A program made the translations under genes and the position numbers. From NCBI GenBank assembly GCA_033765345.1, contig JANRIC010000157.1:1-35465 (forward strand): DNA of 35,465 bases, in the 5' to 3' direction. The stretch comes from JANRIC01 sp033765345 (GTDB lineage Bacteria; Bacteroidota; Bacteroidia; Cytophagales; Microscillaceae). How positions within the stretch are numbered: the first letter of the stretch is position 1; every line of letters starts with the position of its first letter. Below the pieces are notes generated by a model, which was not told the origin of the DNA, ran no database searches, and saw nothing but the letters and a program-made list of their open reading frames with translations. Shown here in pieces: positions 8,347-16,789 of this stretch.

Positions 8347-8384
8347 AAAGTCTTTTAATTCTTTTAAAAGACTTTTTATTTTAT
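8347..8384 (+). terminator. Rho-independent terminator of rpmE2
   Basis: Perfect 11-bp stem AAAGTCTTTTA/TAAAAGACTTT (8347-8357/8365-8375) with a 7-base loop and a following T-rich tail. Confidence 0.85.
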
Positions 8385-8443
8385 GGGCAATATGCTAAAT
8401 TTTGCTAAATTTTGCATTCATCCATCAATAAAGACCATACACC

Positions 8444-9652
8444 GTGAACTACATTTTATTCGACGAGCCCGAAACCCGATTACAGCTTAAACCTTTTACT
8501 TTCATTCGTCCTATTGCCTGGATTCGAGTAGGTATTCTGACAATTGCCGAAAAATGGCAGAAGTATCTTTCTACTTCGGGCGTGCATGCACTCACAGAAG
8601 GGTATCTCCAGGGAAAATACCCACTGAAGACTGAGAATGATAACTTATTGATTAACAGCACCGTGTATCCCAGCCCTGAGTTGATTCAAGAAATCATGGC
8701 ATTGACACCCCAAGAGGCTCTGGTGAAAGATCAACAAGTAATAGCCTGTAGATTAGCACCACAAAATATAAGCTATCCTATTGATAAGCAATTATTTACA
8801 TCTCTTAAAGAAGCAGAATCTCAGGTAATGAGATTGACTAATCTGACTGATATTTTTAGTCATAATGGCCAACAAATTCGGGAAGATTTTGAGATCATCA
8901 CCCGAGGGCGCATTTCTCAGCCTATAGAGGATAAGCATACCATCGCCTATAACCCCAAAAATATCTTTTTGGAAGAAGGAGTTAAGCTGAGAGCTTGCAT
9001 CTTAAACGCAGAAAATGGACCTATTTATATTGGTAAAAATGTACAAATCCACGAAGGAGCCATTGTTAAAGGGGCTTTGGCTATCTGCGAAGACGCTGAA
9101 ATCAGGCTAGGCGCCAAATTACGCGGTGATACCACCATCGGACCTGGCTGTAAAGTAGGAGGAGAAGTCAGTAATTCGGTTTTTTTCGGACACAGTAACA
9201 AAGCCCACGAGGGTTTTTTGGGCAATTCAGTGATTGGTGAATGGTGCAATCTGGGAGCTGATACCAATACCTCCAATATGAAAAATAATTATAACTTTGT
9301 AAAAATCTGGAATTATGCCCAAAAATCATTCGTAGATACCGGAAAGCAGTTTTGCGGTCTGATGATGGGCGATCATAGCAAATCCGGCATCAATACCATG
9401 TTCAATACCGGTACTGTGGTGGGAGTAAATGTCAATATTTTCGGAGGTAATTTCCCCCCCAAGTTTATTCCCTCTTTTTCTTGGGGTGGTCAGGAAAATT
9501 TTGTAGAATATGAGCTTTCCAAAGCACTGCAAGTAGCCGAAAGAATGGTGGAGCGTCGTAATCTGGAATTTGGCGAGGAAGATAAGAAAATAATGCACGA
9601 AGTTTATAAAAGAAAATTGCCTTTTATCGTTCAGAAAGAAAATTCAAATTAA
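8444..9652 (+). CDS. GlmU-like sugar nucleotidyltransferase / acetyltransferase with left-handed beta-helix
   Basis: 402 residues. The N-terminal half (MNYILFDEPETRLQLKPFT, PIAWIRVGILTI) matches the Bacteroidota family described as an alternative GlmU or putative sugar nucleotidyltransferase. The C-terminal half, from about residue 195, is a hexapeptide-repeat left-handed beta-helix (IYIGKNVQIHEGAIVKG, AEIRLGAKLRGDTTIGPG), as in GlmU acetyltransferase domains. Expected to act in UDP-GlcNAc-type precursor synthesis for peptidoglycan or surface sugars. The classical LxxGxGTRM nucleotidyltransferase signature is not visible, so the uridylyl step is uncertain. The start is a GTG at 8444. A short tandem TGCTAAATTTT duplication precedes it around 8393-8416. 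The TPR gene follows after 16 bases, so the two are probably co-transcribed. Confidence 0.87.
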   Translation: MNYILFDEPETRLQLKPFTFIRPIAWIRVGILTIAEKWQKYLSTSGVHALTEGYLQGKYPLKTENDNLLINSTVYPSPELIQEIMALTPQEALVKDQQVIACRLAPQNISYPIDKQLFTSLKEAESQVMRLTNLTDIFSHNGQQIREDFEIITRGRISQPIEDKHTIAYNPKNIFLEEGVKLRACILNAENGPIYIGKNVQIHEGAIVKGALAICEDAEIRLGAKLRGDTTIGPGCKVGGEVSNSVFFGHSNKAHEGFLGNSVIGEWCNLGADTNTSNMKNNYNFVKIWNYAQKSFVDTGKQFCGLMMGDHSKSGINTMFNTGTVVGVNVNIFGGNFPPKFIPSFSWGGQENFVEYELSKALQVAERMVERRNLEFGEEDKKIMHEVYKRKLPFIVQKENSN

Positions 9653-9668
9653 ACACACTGAGGAATTT

Positions 9669-10496
9669 ATGAGAAAGTTGTTACCTTGTATACTCATTTT
9701 GCTAATCATCCACCTGCATACCTACGCACAAACTGCAGCCGATTACTTTAAATCCGGAGTTCAAAAATATGAAAAAGGAGAATATTCCCAGGCATTGGTC
9801 GATCTCGACAAAGCCATAGAATTGAAACCGGATTATGCAGAGGCCTATTTTGCCAGAGCAAGAGCCAAAACAGGGCTGATGTTTATGAGTGGTGCGATTA
9901 CTGATTTTTCAAAAGCTTTAGAACTTGATCCCAACAACTTAGAATATCTGCGTGCACGCGCTGCTTTATACAATATCCGGGGAGAGAAAACCCTCTCTCT
10001 AGAAGATTATGACAAACTTATTGTGCTCAATCCCAAAGATATTGAGGCTTATCGCAGCAAGGCCGAATTGCTCACCAGTATGCAGGAACCCCGAAAAGCT
10101 TTTGAAGTGTATAACAAACTCATCGAGCTTGCCCCAGAAGACGAAGCAGCTTATTTTAGCAGAAGTGCCATCAGTCTTTCTTTGAAATACTATCAAGGAG
10201 CTATCAATGATTGTAGTAAAATCATCGAGTTGAACCCTAAAAGTGTAGACGCTTATGTAAATAGGGGTACTTTTTGGTATATCGTCAAAGAGTTTGAAAA
10301 AGCCCTAGCCGATTTTAATAAATCCTTGGAACTTCAGCCCGAAGATGCCGAAGCTTATTATAAAAGAGGACTCACCCACGAAGCACTGGTAGAAAGTGGA
10401 AAATCAAGCAAAGAAAATGCCTGTATTGATTGGAAAAAAGCCCAAGAACTAGGCTTTGGAGGAATAGAGAAAAAAATCACCGAAAATTGCCAGTAA
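9669..10496 (+). CDS. Secreted TPR-repeat protein
   Basis: 275 residues. A signal peptide (MRKLLPCILILLIIHLHTYAQ, cleavage after A20 or Q21) is followed by six complete tetratricopeptide repeats of 34 residues and a partial seventh. Each has the A..Y..R....GL....A..D..KA.EL.P pattern (for example YSQALVDLDKAIELKPDY). TPR arrays bind partner proteins; the location is predicted to be periplasmic or outer-membrane associated. No catalytic domain is visible. It is 16 bases downstream of the GlmU-like gene. Confidence 0.85.
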   Translation: MRKLLPCILILLIIHLHTYAQTAADYFKSGVQKYEKGEYSQALVDLDKAIELKPDYAEAYFARARAKTGLMFMSGAITDFSKALELDPNNLEYLRARAALYNIRGEKTLSLEDYDKLIVLNPKDIEAYRSKAELLTSMQEPRKAFEVYNKLIELAPEDEAAYFSRSAISLSLKYYQGAINDCSKIIELNPKSVDAYVNRGTFWYIVKEFEKALADFNKSLELQPEDAEAYYKRGLTHEALVESGKSSKENACIDWKKAQELGFGGIEKKITENCQ

Positions 10497-10617
10497 GTAC
10501 TTAACCTCTTGTGCAGCAGATATTTTACAGGTCAAATTTTTAAATCAGTACTGATTATGTTTTATTTGTTAAAATAGAATTTAAAAAAATTAACCCTAAG
10601 AACATAACCCTTTGAAT

Positions 10618-11739
10618 ATGAAATATTTATCAGCAATTTTAATTCTTTTATTAGGTTTTGGACTTTCCCTAAGCCAAGCACAAAAGCTTAACTCAGCCGA
10701 AGAACAAATCTTTAAGGCCGAAGCCGTAAAAACCATTGAAAAGTATTATGCCGAGCTTCCAAAAGCCCTGGGAATTCTTAAAGACAGCGTAGACATCAAA
10801 GTCGACAATGACGAAGGTGAAGAAACTACTCAAAGAATTAGCCGCAAACAAGAGTTTATTGAGCGATATTTTGATAACAATGACATCTATGTCTACAATG
10901 ACCTTAGCCCGGATGACAAAGAAGACCGAAACAGCCAAAGGGTAATGACCATTGATGAATACTTGGACGAAATGAAACGCCTCTACGGCGAAAAAAGCCT
11001 TGAAAAACTCAATCTTGCCCTGACTTCTTCACTCGTCGAGCAGGTAGGGTATAACAGCCAAGCCGTAGAAAAATTCTACTATTGCAAAGTAAAAATTAAA
11101 CGAAAACTCAAAGGAATGTATTTGGGTGAATATTACACCGAAAACACCAAAGACCTTACCTTCTTTGTCAAAACTCTAGACAAACCTGATACACGCCTTA
11201 AGAAATTTAGCATCATTAGTATAGACTATGACAGTCAGGAAATCAATGTCGGCAATATAGGCGTAGAAGCAGCTATTGCCAAAGGACTCAATTTCTACAA
11301 TGAAGAGCAATACGACAAAGCCTTTCAATATCTGATTAAATACAGCGAAGACAAAAAATTTAAGAAAAACAGCAACGCTACTTGGGCCTTGGGGTATATG
11401 TTCTTCTGGGGACGTGGTACCGAAAGAAGCGACGACGAAATGGTCAAATGGCTTACCCACGCTGCCGACCGCAATAACCTCTACGCACTGTATTACCTGG
11501 GAGAGAATTATTACGTAGGAGAATACGGCGTAGAAGAAGACGAGAAAAAAGCCTTCAAAATGATCAGAGAAGCTGCCAAAAAGGGATTTGCAGAAGCGCA
11601 ATACTTCCTCGGGCAGCGTTATGAGAAAGGTGAAGGAGTCAAACAAAACAAAAAAACAGCCCTCAATTGGTATGAAAAAGCTGACAAACAAGGGCACATC
11701 CAAGCCAAATATGCCTACAAAAAACTAAGCGGGAGCTAA
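10618..11739 (+). CDS. Secreted Sel1-repeat protein
   Basis: 373 residues from the ATG at 10618. The frame also contains a TTG two codons earlier, which I rejected. The signal peptide is MKYLSAILILLLGFGLSLSQA. The N-terminal 220 residues are charged and of unknown fold. The C-terminal 120 residues hold three Sel1-like repeats (ALGYMFFWGRGTERSD, ALYYLGENYYVGEYGV, AQYFLGQRYEKGEGVKQN). Sel1 repeats mediate protein-protein contacts. The gene is followed by a GC-rich hairpin at 11755-11780. No enzymatic function can be assigned. Confidence 0.82.
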   Translation: MKYLSAILILLLGFGLSLSQAQKLNSAEEQIFKAEAVKTIEKYYAELPKALGILKDSVDIKVDNDEGEETTQRISRKQEFIERYFDNNDIYVYNDLSPDDKEDRNSQRVMTIDEYLDEMKRLYGEKSLEKLNLALTSSLVEQVGYNSQAVEKFYYCKVKIKRKLKGMYLGEYYTENTKDLTFFVKTLDKPDTRLKKFSIISIDYDSQEINVGNIGVEAAIAKGLNFYNEEQYDKAFQYLIKYSEDKKFKKNSNATWALGYMFFWGRGTERSDDEMVKWLTHAADRNNLYALYYLGENYYVGEYGVEEDEKKAFKMIREAAKKGFAEAQYFLGQRYEKGEGVKQNKKTALNWYEKADKQGHIQAKYAYKKLSGS

Positions 11740-11754
11740 AACTATACCCCCAAC

Positions 11755-11780
11755 TTTGCCGGCTATTTTTAGCCGGCAAA
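11755..11780 (+). terminator. Hairpin after the Sel1-repeat gene
   Basis: Perfect 11-bp stem TTTGCCGGCTA/TAGCCGGCAAA with a TTTT loop, 15 bases after the stop codon. It lacks a long T-run, so it may act as a 3' end stabiliser rather than a full intrinsic terminator. Confidence 0.6.
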
Positions 11781-12133
11781 TAATCAATCCAAAAGTATAC
11801 ACCCCTGATAAAATTGATCCCTGAACCAGGGCTAGCCCTTCACAAAACAATTTCCAGCAATCAATTAAATTTATAGTGAATTTTTACTGAAATTGTATTA
11901 TATTGTATACATGAAATACATTTTAATCACAGAATTTAAATAATTTTCCTTTTTTACAGGACTGACCAACCTGATTTTGAGTGATTTAGTAGATTAAACT
12001 CCTAAATTCAATTTTGTTTGATTGCATCCAACAAAACAATATATTTCAGGAAATTAAGTTCTCTAAATAGTATCGCTCAAATAATTGACACACATACAAT
12101 AAAACTATACTAATTTTTAAGCTTTAAAACCCA
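11781..12133. other. Intergenic stretch of about 350 bp without a gene
   Basis: No open frame with protein-like composition was found. It contains the palindrome GGGCTAGCCC near 11828-11838 and is otherwise AT-rich. No TAnnTTTG motif was recognised with confidence upstream of the TerB-like gene. Confidence 0.4.
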
Positions 12134-12574
12134 ATGACCGATACCAATAAAAATCCTTTTCTCAATCTAAAAGGTGTGAAAATGCAAATAGAAAATACAT
12201 CTTCTTCTGAAAATCAGTCACTAGACCGACATCAGAAAGTCTTAAACTATTTTCAAAATCTTTACCTGATTGCCGCAGTAGACAAACAACTTGCCAAAGA
12301 AGAGACTTCTTTTCTCGTAGAAGTAGCCCAACAAATGGGCATTACGCCCCGTGAAGCGGCTGAAATTATGATGACTCGTAATGAAAGAACGCTTGTAGTG
12401 CCCGAATCCGAAGAAGAACGCCTTATCCAACTCGAGGACATCATCGTGATGATGATGGTTGATAAGAAAATTCACGAAAAAGAATACCAACTTTGCCTGG
12501 CTTATACCCGTGCTATCGGCAAAGATCGTGTCACGCTAGACCGCCTGATCCTTAAAATTATCAAAGGAGAATAA
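12134..12574 (+). CDS. TerB-like helical protein
   Basis: 146 residues with the two-part helical layout of TerB/DjlA-N domains: YLIAAVDKQLAKEETSFLVEVAQQMGITP (near 45-75) and IIVMMMVDKKIHEKEYQLCLAYTRAIG (near 105-131). Each contains the acidic D.....EE/HEKE signature that can bind metal. It is likely cytosolic, with no signal peptide. The first ATG (12134) gives a 16-residue unstructured leader, and an internal ATG at 12182 is also possible. TerB-like domains occur in stress and tellurite-resistance proteins and as stand-alone regulators; no specific role can be assigned. Confidence 0.65.
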   Translation: MTDTNKNPFLNLKGVKMQIENTSSSENQSLDRHQKVLNYFQNLYLIAAVDKQLAKEETSFLVEVAQQMGITPREAAEIMMTRNERTLVVPESEEERLIQLEDIIVMMMVDKKIHEKEYQLCLAYTRAIGKDRVTLDRLILKIIKGE

Positions 12575-12618
12575 GTTTTTCGATCACGTTTGATTAAATT
12601 TGCTTAAAATAACCTGAT

Positions 12619-13083
12619 ATGATGATTTTGTATACACTTTTCTGGACTCTTTTATTCCACGATCAAAACCTTACACAACAAGCACAAACTCCTCAAAACC
12701 AAACAACTACTCCCCATACTACATACTTTCTGGATGATATTTGGAAGGTATTGATGAAAGTAAAATACACTTACTCTCAAAATAGTTATATTCCTGCTTT
12801 CGATGAAAACATCAAAGCCCTGGATGGCAAAATTGTTACTGTCAAGGGTTTTATGTACCCCATTGATGAAAAAACCAAACACGATTTTTTTTACCTTTCC
12901 TATTATCCGGTGAATGTTTGTTTTTTCTGTGGAGGAGCAGGTCCAGAATCTGTCATTGAAGTGAATGCCAAACAAGCCGTCACGCTTCAAAATAAAGCCA
13001 TTACCCTCAAAGGCAAACTTAAGTTGAATTACAAAGACCGAGAACGCCTTTTTTTTATCCTCCTCGACGCCGAAATTATTTGA
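12619..13083 (+). CDS. Exported OB-like protein with a CxxC motif (DUF3299-like)
   Basis: 154 residues. A short hydrophobic N-terminus (MMILYTLFWTLLF) suggests export. The core is LDGKIVTVKGFMYPIDE, then LSYYPVNVCFFCGGAGPESVIEV with C101 and C104, then ITLKGKLKLNYKDRERLFFILLDAEII. This is a small all-beta pattern resembling OB-type/DUF3299 proteins, in which a membrane or periplasmic protein carries a metal or thiol site. It follows the TerB-like gene by 44 bases and is convergent with the SPOR gene across a hairpin (13109-13142). The DUF3299 assignment is tentative. Confidence 0.6.
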   Translation: MMILYTLFWTLLFHDQNLTQQAQTPQNQTTTPHTTYFLDDIWKVLMKVKYTYSQNSYIPAFDENIKALDGKIVTVKGFMYPIDEKTKHDFFYLSYYPVNVCFFCGGAGPESVIEVNAKQAVTLQNKAITLKGKLKLNYKDRERLFFILLDAEII

Positions 13084-13108
13084 ATTTGAGAAACCGCAGA
13101 TTAAAACA

Positions 13109-13142
13109 GGTGAGTGCAAAAGAAATGAACTTTTCACTCACC
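13109..13142. terminator. Shared hairpin terminator between convergent genes
   Basis: GGTGAGTG-C-AAAAG pairs with CTTTT-CACTCACC (8 + 5 bp with one bulged C) around AAATGAA. It is 25 bases after the CxxC gene and 16 bases from the SPOR-gene stop on the other strand. Confidence 0.65.
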
Positions 13143-13158
13143 AAGCATCTCTATACAA

Positions 13159-13881
13159 CTACTCACTTCCTACCAAAGAAGCCGTATATTCAGAAGCATC
13201 TTTAAGAGGGATACGCTGCCCATCTTTGTAAGCAACTACCCAAGCTTCGGGTAGCCCCAAGGCCAATAGCTCTGTCATTTTGGTCTTGGCTTCCTCATAA
13301 TGATCAAATAAGCCGATGAGATATTTATTCAGCCCTTCGGCTTTTTCGGTCATAATGGTTTGCCCTTGTGCTTTCTGACTAAGGATTTGAAGATTGTCTC
13401 TTTTATAGGCACCGATTTGGATGGTAAAATACAGCCCGGTTTCGGGGATATGCCCGTTCATATCTTTGGTATGGGTCTCAGGGTCAGTTTGAAGACTGGT
13501 ATTTTGTTGGTTTTCGGCCATCTGCCTAGAAACTTCTGCCAATTCTGCTTTTAGTTGTTTGGTTTGCTCTTCCAGTATTTGGCTATTTTCTTCTACTTTT
13601 TTGAGGCGTTCCATTTCGGCCAATAAATCCTTTTGGGCTTTGGCCAAAGAATCGTTTTTTTGATTTTGTTGTTGATATTGACCGCGCGCTCTGAGTAATT
13701 CTTCAAATTTTTCAAGATTCCAGTAATATTCGCGGGCAGTATCTTTGAGCACTTTTTTACGTTCGCGGTATTCCTTAGAAGTAAGGTCAGGATCCATAAT
13801 GCTGAGGAGCTCTTGGGCGTGAATATCAGCAATACCCCACAAGGATACGCCCAAAAAGAATAAGAGCAGATGTATTTTCAT
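13159..13881 (-). CDS. Secreted SPOR-domain protein with coiled coil
   Basis: 240 residues. The signal peptide is MKIHLLLFFLGVSLWGIADIHA. A long coiled coil, rich in E, K and Q, spans about residues 50-125. The C-terminal SPOR domain covers about 149-230 (LYFTIQIGAYKRDNLQIL, KYLIGLFDHYEEAKTKM, GLPEAWVVAYKDGQRIPL). SPOR domains bind denuded glycan strands of septal peptidoglycan, so a role at the envelope or division site is likely. The divergent partner upstream on this strand is the coiled-coil membrane protein at 14178-15131, separated by two hairpins. Confidence 0.85.
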   Translation of the reverse strand: MKIHLLLFFLGVSLWGIADIHAQELLSIMDPDLTSKEYRERKKVLKDTAREYYWNLEKFEELLRARGQYQQQNQKNDSLAKAQKDLLAEMERLKKVEENSQILEEQTKQLKAELAEVSRQMAENQQNTSLQTDPETHTKDMNGHIPETGLYFTIQIGAYKRDNLQILSQKAQGQTIMTEKAEGLNKYLIGLFDHYEEAKTKMTELLALGLPEAWVVAYKDGQRIPLKDASEYTASLVGSE

Positions 13882-14033
13882 AGTTCAATATTTAAGAGTT
13901 TAAGAATGTATTTGCCTTTCAGGCTGGTTTTAGCATGATTACGAAAAAATTGAAACGGATGAGAGAAATTATCGGAGGATTGAAGCGAGATTTCTGACGG
14001 TGCAAGTTACGGGTTAAAATTCCCATAAAATTC

Positions 14034-14070
14034 TGGGTATTTACTCCCACGGATGAAGGATAAATACCCA
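14034..14070. repeat. Perfect 10-bp inverted repeat in the 13882-14177 gap
   Basis: TGGGTATTTA (14034-14043) and TAAATACCCA (14061-14070) are separated by 17 bases, with no flanking T-run. It lies just downstream of the terminator of the coiled-coil gene and upstream of the SPOR gene, so it could be an operator or a second 3' structure. Confidence 0.5.
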
Positions 14071-14106
14071 AATACATTTGCTTAAATATCGTATTATGTA
14101 TAAAAA

Positions 14107-14142
14107 ACGGATAAATATTCCCTACATGAGAAATTTATCCGT
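14107..14142 (-). terminator. Terminator of the membrane coiled-coil gene
   Basis: On the minus strand a perfect 10-bp stem ACGGATAAAT/ATTTATCCGT with a 16-base loop is followed by TTTTTT. It is 36 bases after the stop codon of the gene at 14178-15131. Confidence 0.78.
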
Positions 14143-14177
14143 AATACTTTTCTAAACTAAAGATTGTCGCAAAAAAT

Positions 14178-15131
14178 TTATTCTACTTTAAAAGCTTTGT
14201 AGCCGATTTGCTTTCCATCCGAATAAATCTCGACGGTATACGTACCTGTTTTGAATTCATAGTCGCTCGGGCGGTCATAAGCCATTTGCACATTTTGCTG
14301 GCTGTTGTTATACAGAATTTGTTTGCGAGTGGTATAACTTGCCTGTGACCCATCCATATCAAACTGCCCCGAACCCGCTTTGGCATTAAATACCACTGTG
14401 CCAGCAGGCTCCACCAGGCGAAGGTACAAGTCTTTATTTCCTGACTGTGCAATGGCATTTTTGGCGATTACAAAGTCAAAAGTAAGCTTGTCAATTCTTT
14501 TTGCCCGGAAAACATTGCGTGATTCCTCTTTATTTTTTTTGCTGAGTGCTGTAATCTGAATATTTTCAGCTCTCAGTACACTAGCCAAAGAACTTAGCTT
14601 TTGATTGCTTTCTTCAACAGCTTTGACGGTAGTAGAGAGTGCTTCTGTGCTGCTTTCCAAGCTATCTCGTTCTGTACTGAGCGACTCATTTTCTTCGCTT
14701 AGTTGCTCATTTTGCGCTCTTAGCTCTGCCAATTCTTTGTCTTTGGCGGCAATTACGCCTTCATAAGCCTGGATTTTGGCCAAATACTGCTGAACTTGAA
14801 CCTGTGAAATATCGGCTGTTTTTTGCAAAGAAGCCAAATCTGCTTCAAGTTGATCTCGGTAAGTCTCCAAAGCTTTGTAATCCGCCCCTAATTTCTTCGC
14901 TTCTTTGATTTTTTCTTCCAATTTGGCAGAGATATTTTCCATTTTTTCGGAAATATCCTTGATCTCTTCGTCTTTGGAAGCAACAATTTCCTCTCTTTTG
15001 TTGGTTTCGTTGTTTGTGACAATCAAATAAGTCACAAAACTACTTAAAGCCATTAGAATAATAATCACGATGATTGTCAAGGGCGTAATTCCGCCCCGAC
15101 TCGCTGCAAGGAATGAAAAATTATTATGCAT
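14178..15131 (-). CDS. Membrane-anchored coiled-coil protein with C-terminal beta domain
   Basis: 317 residues. One transmembrane helix near residues 15-38 (TPLTIIVIIILMALSSFVTYL) follows a short cytoplasmic tail. A long heptad-rich coiled coil spans about 45-205 (KLEEKIKEAKKLGADYK, ELAELRAQNEQLSEENESL), and a C-terminal all-beta domain covers about 210-317 (LTFDFVIAKNAIAQSGNKD, PAGTVVFNAKAGSGQF, YEFKTGTYTVEIYSDGKQIG). The layout suggests a spacer that presents a periplasmic domain, but I recognise no named family. It is monocistronic, with a clear terminator. Confidence 0.8.
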   Translation of the reverse strand: MHNNFSFLAASRGGITPLTIIVIIILMALSSFVTYLIVTNNETNKREEIVASKDEEIKDISEKMENISAKLEEKIKEAKKLGADYKALETYRDQLEADLASLQKTADISQVQVQQYLAKIQAYEGVIAAKDKELAELRAQNEQLSEENESLSTERDSLESSTEALSTTVKAVEESNQKLSSLASVLRAENIQITALSKKNKEESRNVFRAKRIDKLTFDFVIAKNAIAQSGNKDLYLRLVEPAGTVVFNAKAGSGQFDMDGSQASYTTRKQILYNNSQQNVQMAYDRPSDYEFKTGTYTVEIYSDGKQIGYKAFKVE

Positions 15132-15310
15132 TGTTATTTACGGTTTTGGTTATGCAACATTAAAACTAAATCTTTGTAATAAACCTTCTGCAAAAATGCA
15201 TAAAAAACTGCGTTAATTGAATATTTTTTTTTGCAGCTTAATTATTTTAACTTCCCTTGTATTCTCGCACATATTTTGAACGTTTGTGTAAAAAATTGGT
15301 ATATATCCAC

Positions 15311-16225
15311 ATGGATTCTGAAAAAATAGTAGAAAACGGAGAAAGCTCCACCGGAAGGGTCAAAATCATTCAGCAAATGTTGAATGCTTTGGGCTATAAC
15401 GCAGGCCCTGAAGACGATTGGTTCGGCCCGCGTACCGAAAGGGCTTTGATGGATTTTCAGAAAATCTGTTTTGTAAACGGCCGCTATGACAATGCCACCC
15501 AAAAGGCCCTTGAAGAAATTTATTTACAATGGAAGGAAAGCCAAACCCAAATCCTAAGCCTTGAAAAGATACCCATTACCAATTATTGCCTCGATCTGAC
15601 CGATTTCTTTAATGAAGAATACCCCAAAACACAAATTGTACTTCATCTTAATTGTGGTGTACCAAGTGCTTACTACACCATTCAATACTGGCGAAATCTG
15701 GTAGGAAGAATCGGAACCGCTTTTGTAATTTCAGGAGAATTTGAAGCCCCTTATCGAAGCACCAAAGACGGGCAAATATTCAGGGCTTTTGATGAAAAAA
15801 AATGGGCTTACAATACCGGAGCAGGTGATGAGGTAGACCAACGTATCATCGCTATCGAGATCTGTAACTGGGGACCTCTCTACAAATATGGCGATAAATT
15901 TTATGCCCAGGCAGCCATCAATCAGGAAATCCCCTACCCAGAAGTCTATGATTTGGGTTATGAATTTAGGGGGGTACGCTACTGGCATCGCATCACAACG
16001 AAGCAATGGCACTCCGTAAAACTCCTGCTGGGAGCAATCAGTAAAAAATACGAAATCGACATCAGCGGTAAATATGACCAAACCTGGTCGGATTATGACC
16101 CCAAAGCCGTCAAAGGATACCGCAAAGGCGTATTGGCGCATAGTAGTTTTATCCCCGAAAGCGTCAAAAACCGATGGGATATGCCCTCCTTTCCAGAACT
16201 GCTTGAGATTTTGAATGGTTTTTAA
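15311..16225 (+). CDS. Peptidoglycan-binding N-acetylmuramoyl-L-alanine amidase-like protein
   Basis: 304 residues from the ATG at 15311; the frame is open back to a TTG at 15257, which I reject. Residues about 13-70 form a PG_binding_1 domain (VKIIQQMLNALGYN, DDWFGPRTERALMDFQ). Residues about 105-290 resemble Amidase_2. H112 in IVLHLNCG and H276 in VLAHSSF are candidate zinc ligands, E183 in IAIEICNWG is the candidate catalytic acid, and D286 before MP stands where the usual DPG lies. There is no signal peptide or membrane helix, as in phage endolysins or cytosolic recycling amidases. It may need lysis or a non-classical route to reach murein. The 158-bp repeat begins 28 bases after the stop codon. 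Confidence 0.75.
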   Translation: MDSEKIVENGESSTGRVKIIQQMLNALGYNAGPEDDWFGPRTERALMDFQKICFVNGRYDNATQKALEEIYLQWKESQTQILSLEKIPITNYCLDLTDFFNEEYPKTQIVLHLNCGVPSAYYTIQYWRNLVGRIGTAFVISGEFEAPYRSTKDGQIFRAFDEKKWAYNTGAGDEVDQRIIAIEICNWGPLYKYGDKFYAQAAINQEIPYPEVYDLGYEFRGVRYWHRITTKQWHSVKLLLGAISKKYEIDISGKYDQTWSDYDPKAVKGYRKGVLAHSSFIPESVKNRWDMPSFPELLEILNGF

Positions 16226-16253
16226 GGGTTTTACCTGAATCTGTTATGCTCCC

Positions 16254-16411
16254 CTGCTGGTTCAAAAATCTTCGCCATAGTCTTTAAGGAAAAAGTGAAA
16301 TATTTGATCATCAACCATATTTTTGTTTTGGTGTAAATATTTTGGGTAGCGTGTAACCTGAATGCTGTTCGTTCAAAACAGCGGGCTGTGATGAGACAGC
16401 CGATGGCGACT
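16254..16411. repeat. 158-bp direct repeat, left copy
   Basis: Differs from 17073-17230 at four positions by eye (about 97% identity), in the same orientation, 819 bp apart. Near its right end it contains two adjacent hairpins, GCTGTT/AACAGC and GGCTGT/ACAGCC. It brackets the ParE-type toxin-antitoxin genes with the right copy. Confidence 0.9.
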
Positions 16412-16500
16412 GAGCAAAGAAACTTGAACCAGAATTGGTCTCGCTAAGTTAGTAACATGAAGCAAAGACATGAACCAGAATTTCTAGTACTTAAAATACA

Positions 16501-16594
16501 ATGGTTTGCAAAAAAATATTTTACAAATCCTTAAAAACTTGTTCCAAAAGGGTCTTGAATTGCAAATCTCATAAATCATATAAATCTTGGTATA
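16501..16594. repeat. Degenerate interspersed repeat, copy 2
   Basis: Shares ATGGTTTGCAAAAAA at its left and AAATCTTGGTATA at its right end with 6644-6730; the middle is diverged and slightly longer. It ends 12 bases before the antitoxin ATG, so it overlaps the likely promoter and leader of the toxin-antitoxin operon. Confidence 0.55.
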
Positions 16595-16606
16595 AAAAAA
16601 ATATCC

Positions 16607-16789
16607 ATGAAAAAACAAGAAGTCTTAGATACTCTCGATAGTTTTCCCGAAGAATTCAAGCTCGATGACTTGATTGAAAAGCTTATTTTGATAGACAAAA
16701 TTCAAGAAGCACAAAAAGATATTGCCGAAGGAAATGTCTATTCTCTGGAAGAAACAAAAGCTTTTTTTGAGCATAAATGGTCGAAGTAA
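16607..16789 (+). CDS. Antitoxin of a ParE-type toxin-antitoxin pair
   Basis: 60 residues, acidic and helical: MKKQEVLDTLDSFPEEFKLD, then LIEKLILIDKIQEAQKDIAEGNVYSLEETKAFF. The IQEAQKDIAEGNVYSLEE segment is the familiar tail of antitoxins that precede RelE/ParE toxins in Bacteroidota. The coding region overlaps the toxin start by 13 bases, which is strong evidence for the pair. No DNA-binding domain is obvious in the first 30 residues, so autoregulation is uncertain. Confidence 0.82.
   Translation: MKKQEVLDTLDSFPEEFKLDDLIEKLILIDKIQEAQKDIAEGNVYSLEETKAFFEHKWSK

Larger units (their letters stand above)
16226..16606. other. Gene-free repeat region before the toxin-antitoxin pair
   Basis: Contains the first 158-bp direct repeat (16254-16411), two near-copies of a roughly 23-bp phrase AGCAAAGA(AACT/CA)TGAACCAGAATT (16413-16436 and 16461-16483), and the second copy of the degenerate interspersed repeat (16501-16594). 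No coding frame is supported. Confidence 0.6.

Noticed and set aside
16372..16490. tRNA-like segment (GGTTCAAAA, paired GC-rich stems)
   Set aside because: The stems do not form a cloverleaf, there is no 7-bp acceptor stem, and the segment belongs to the 158-bp repeat.
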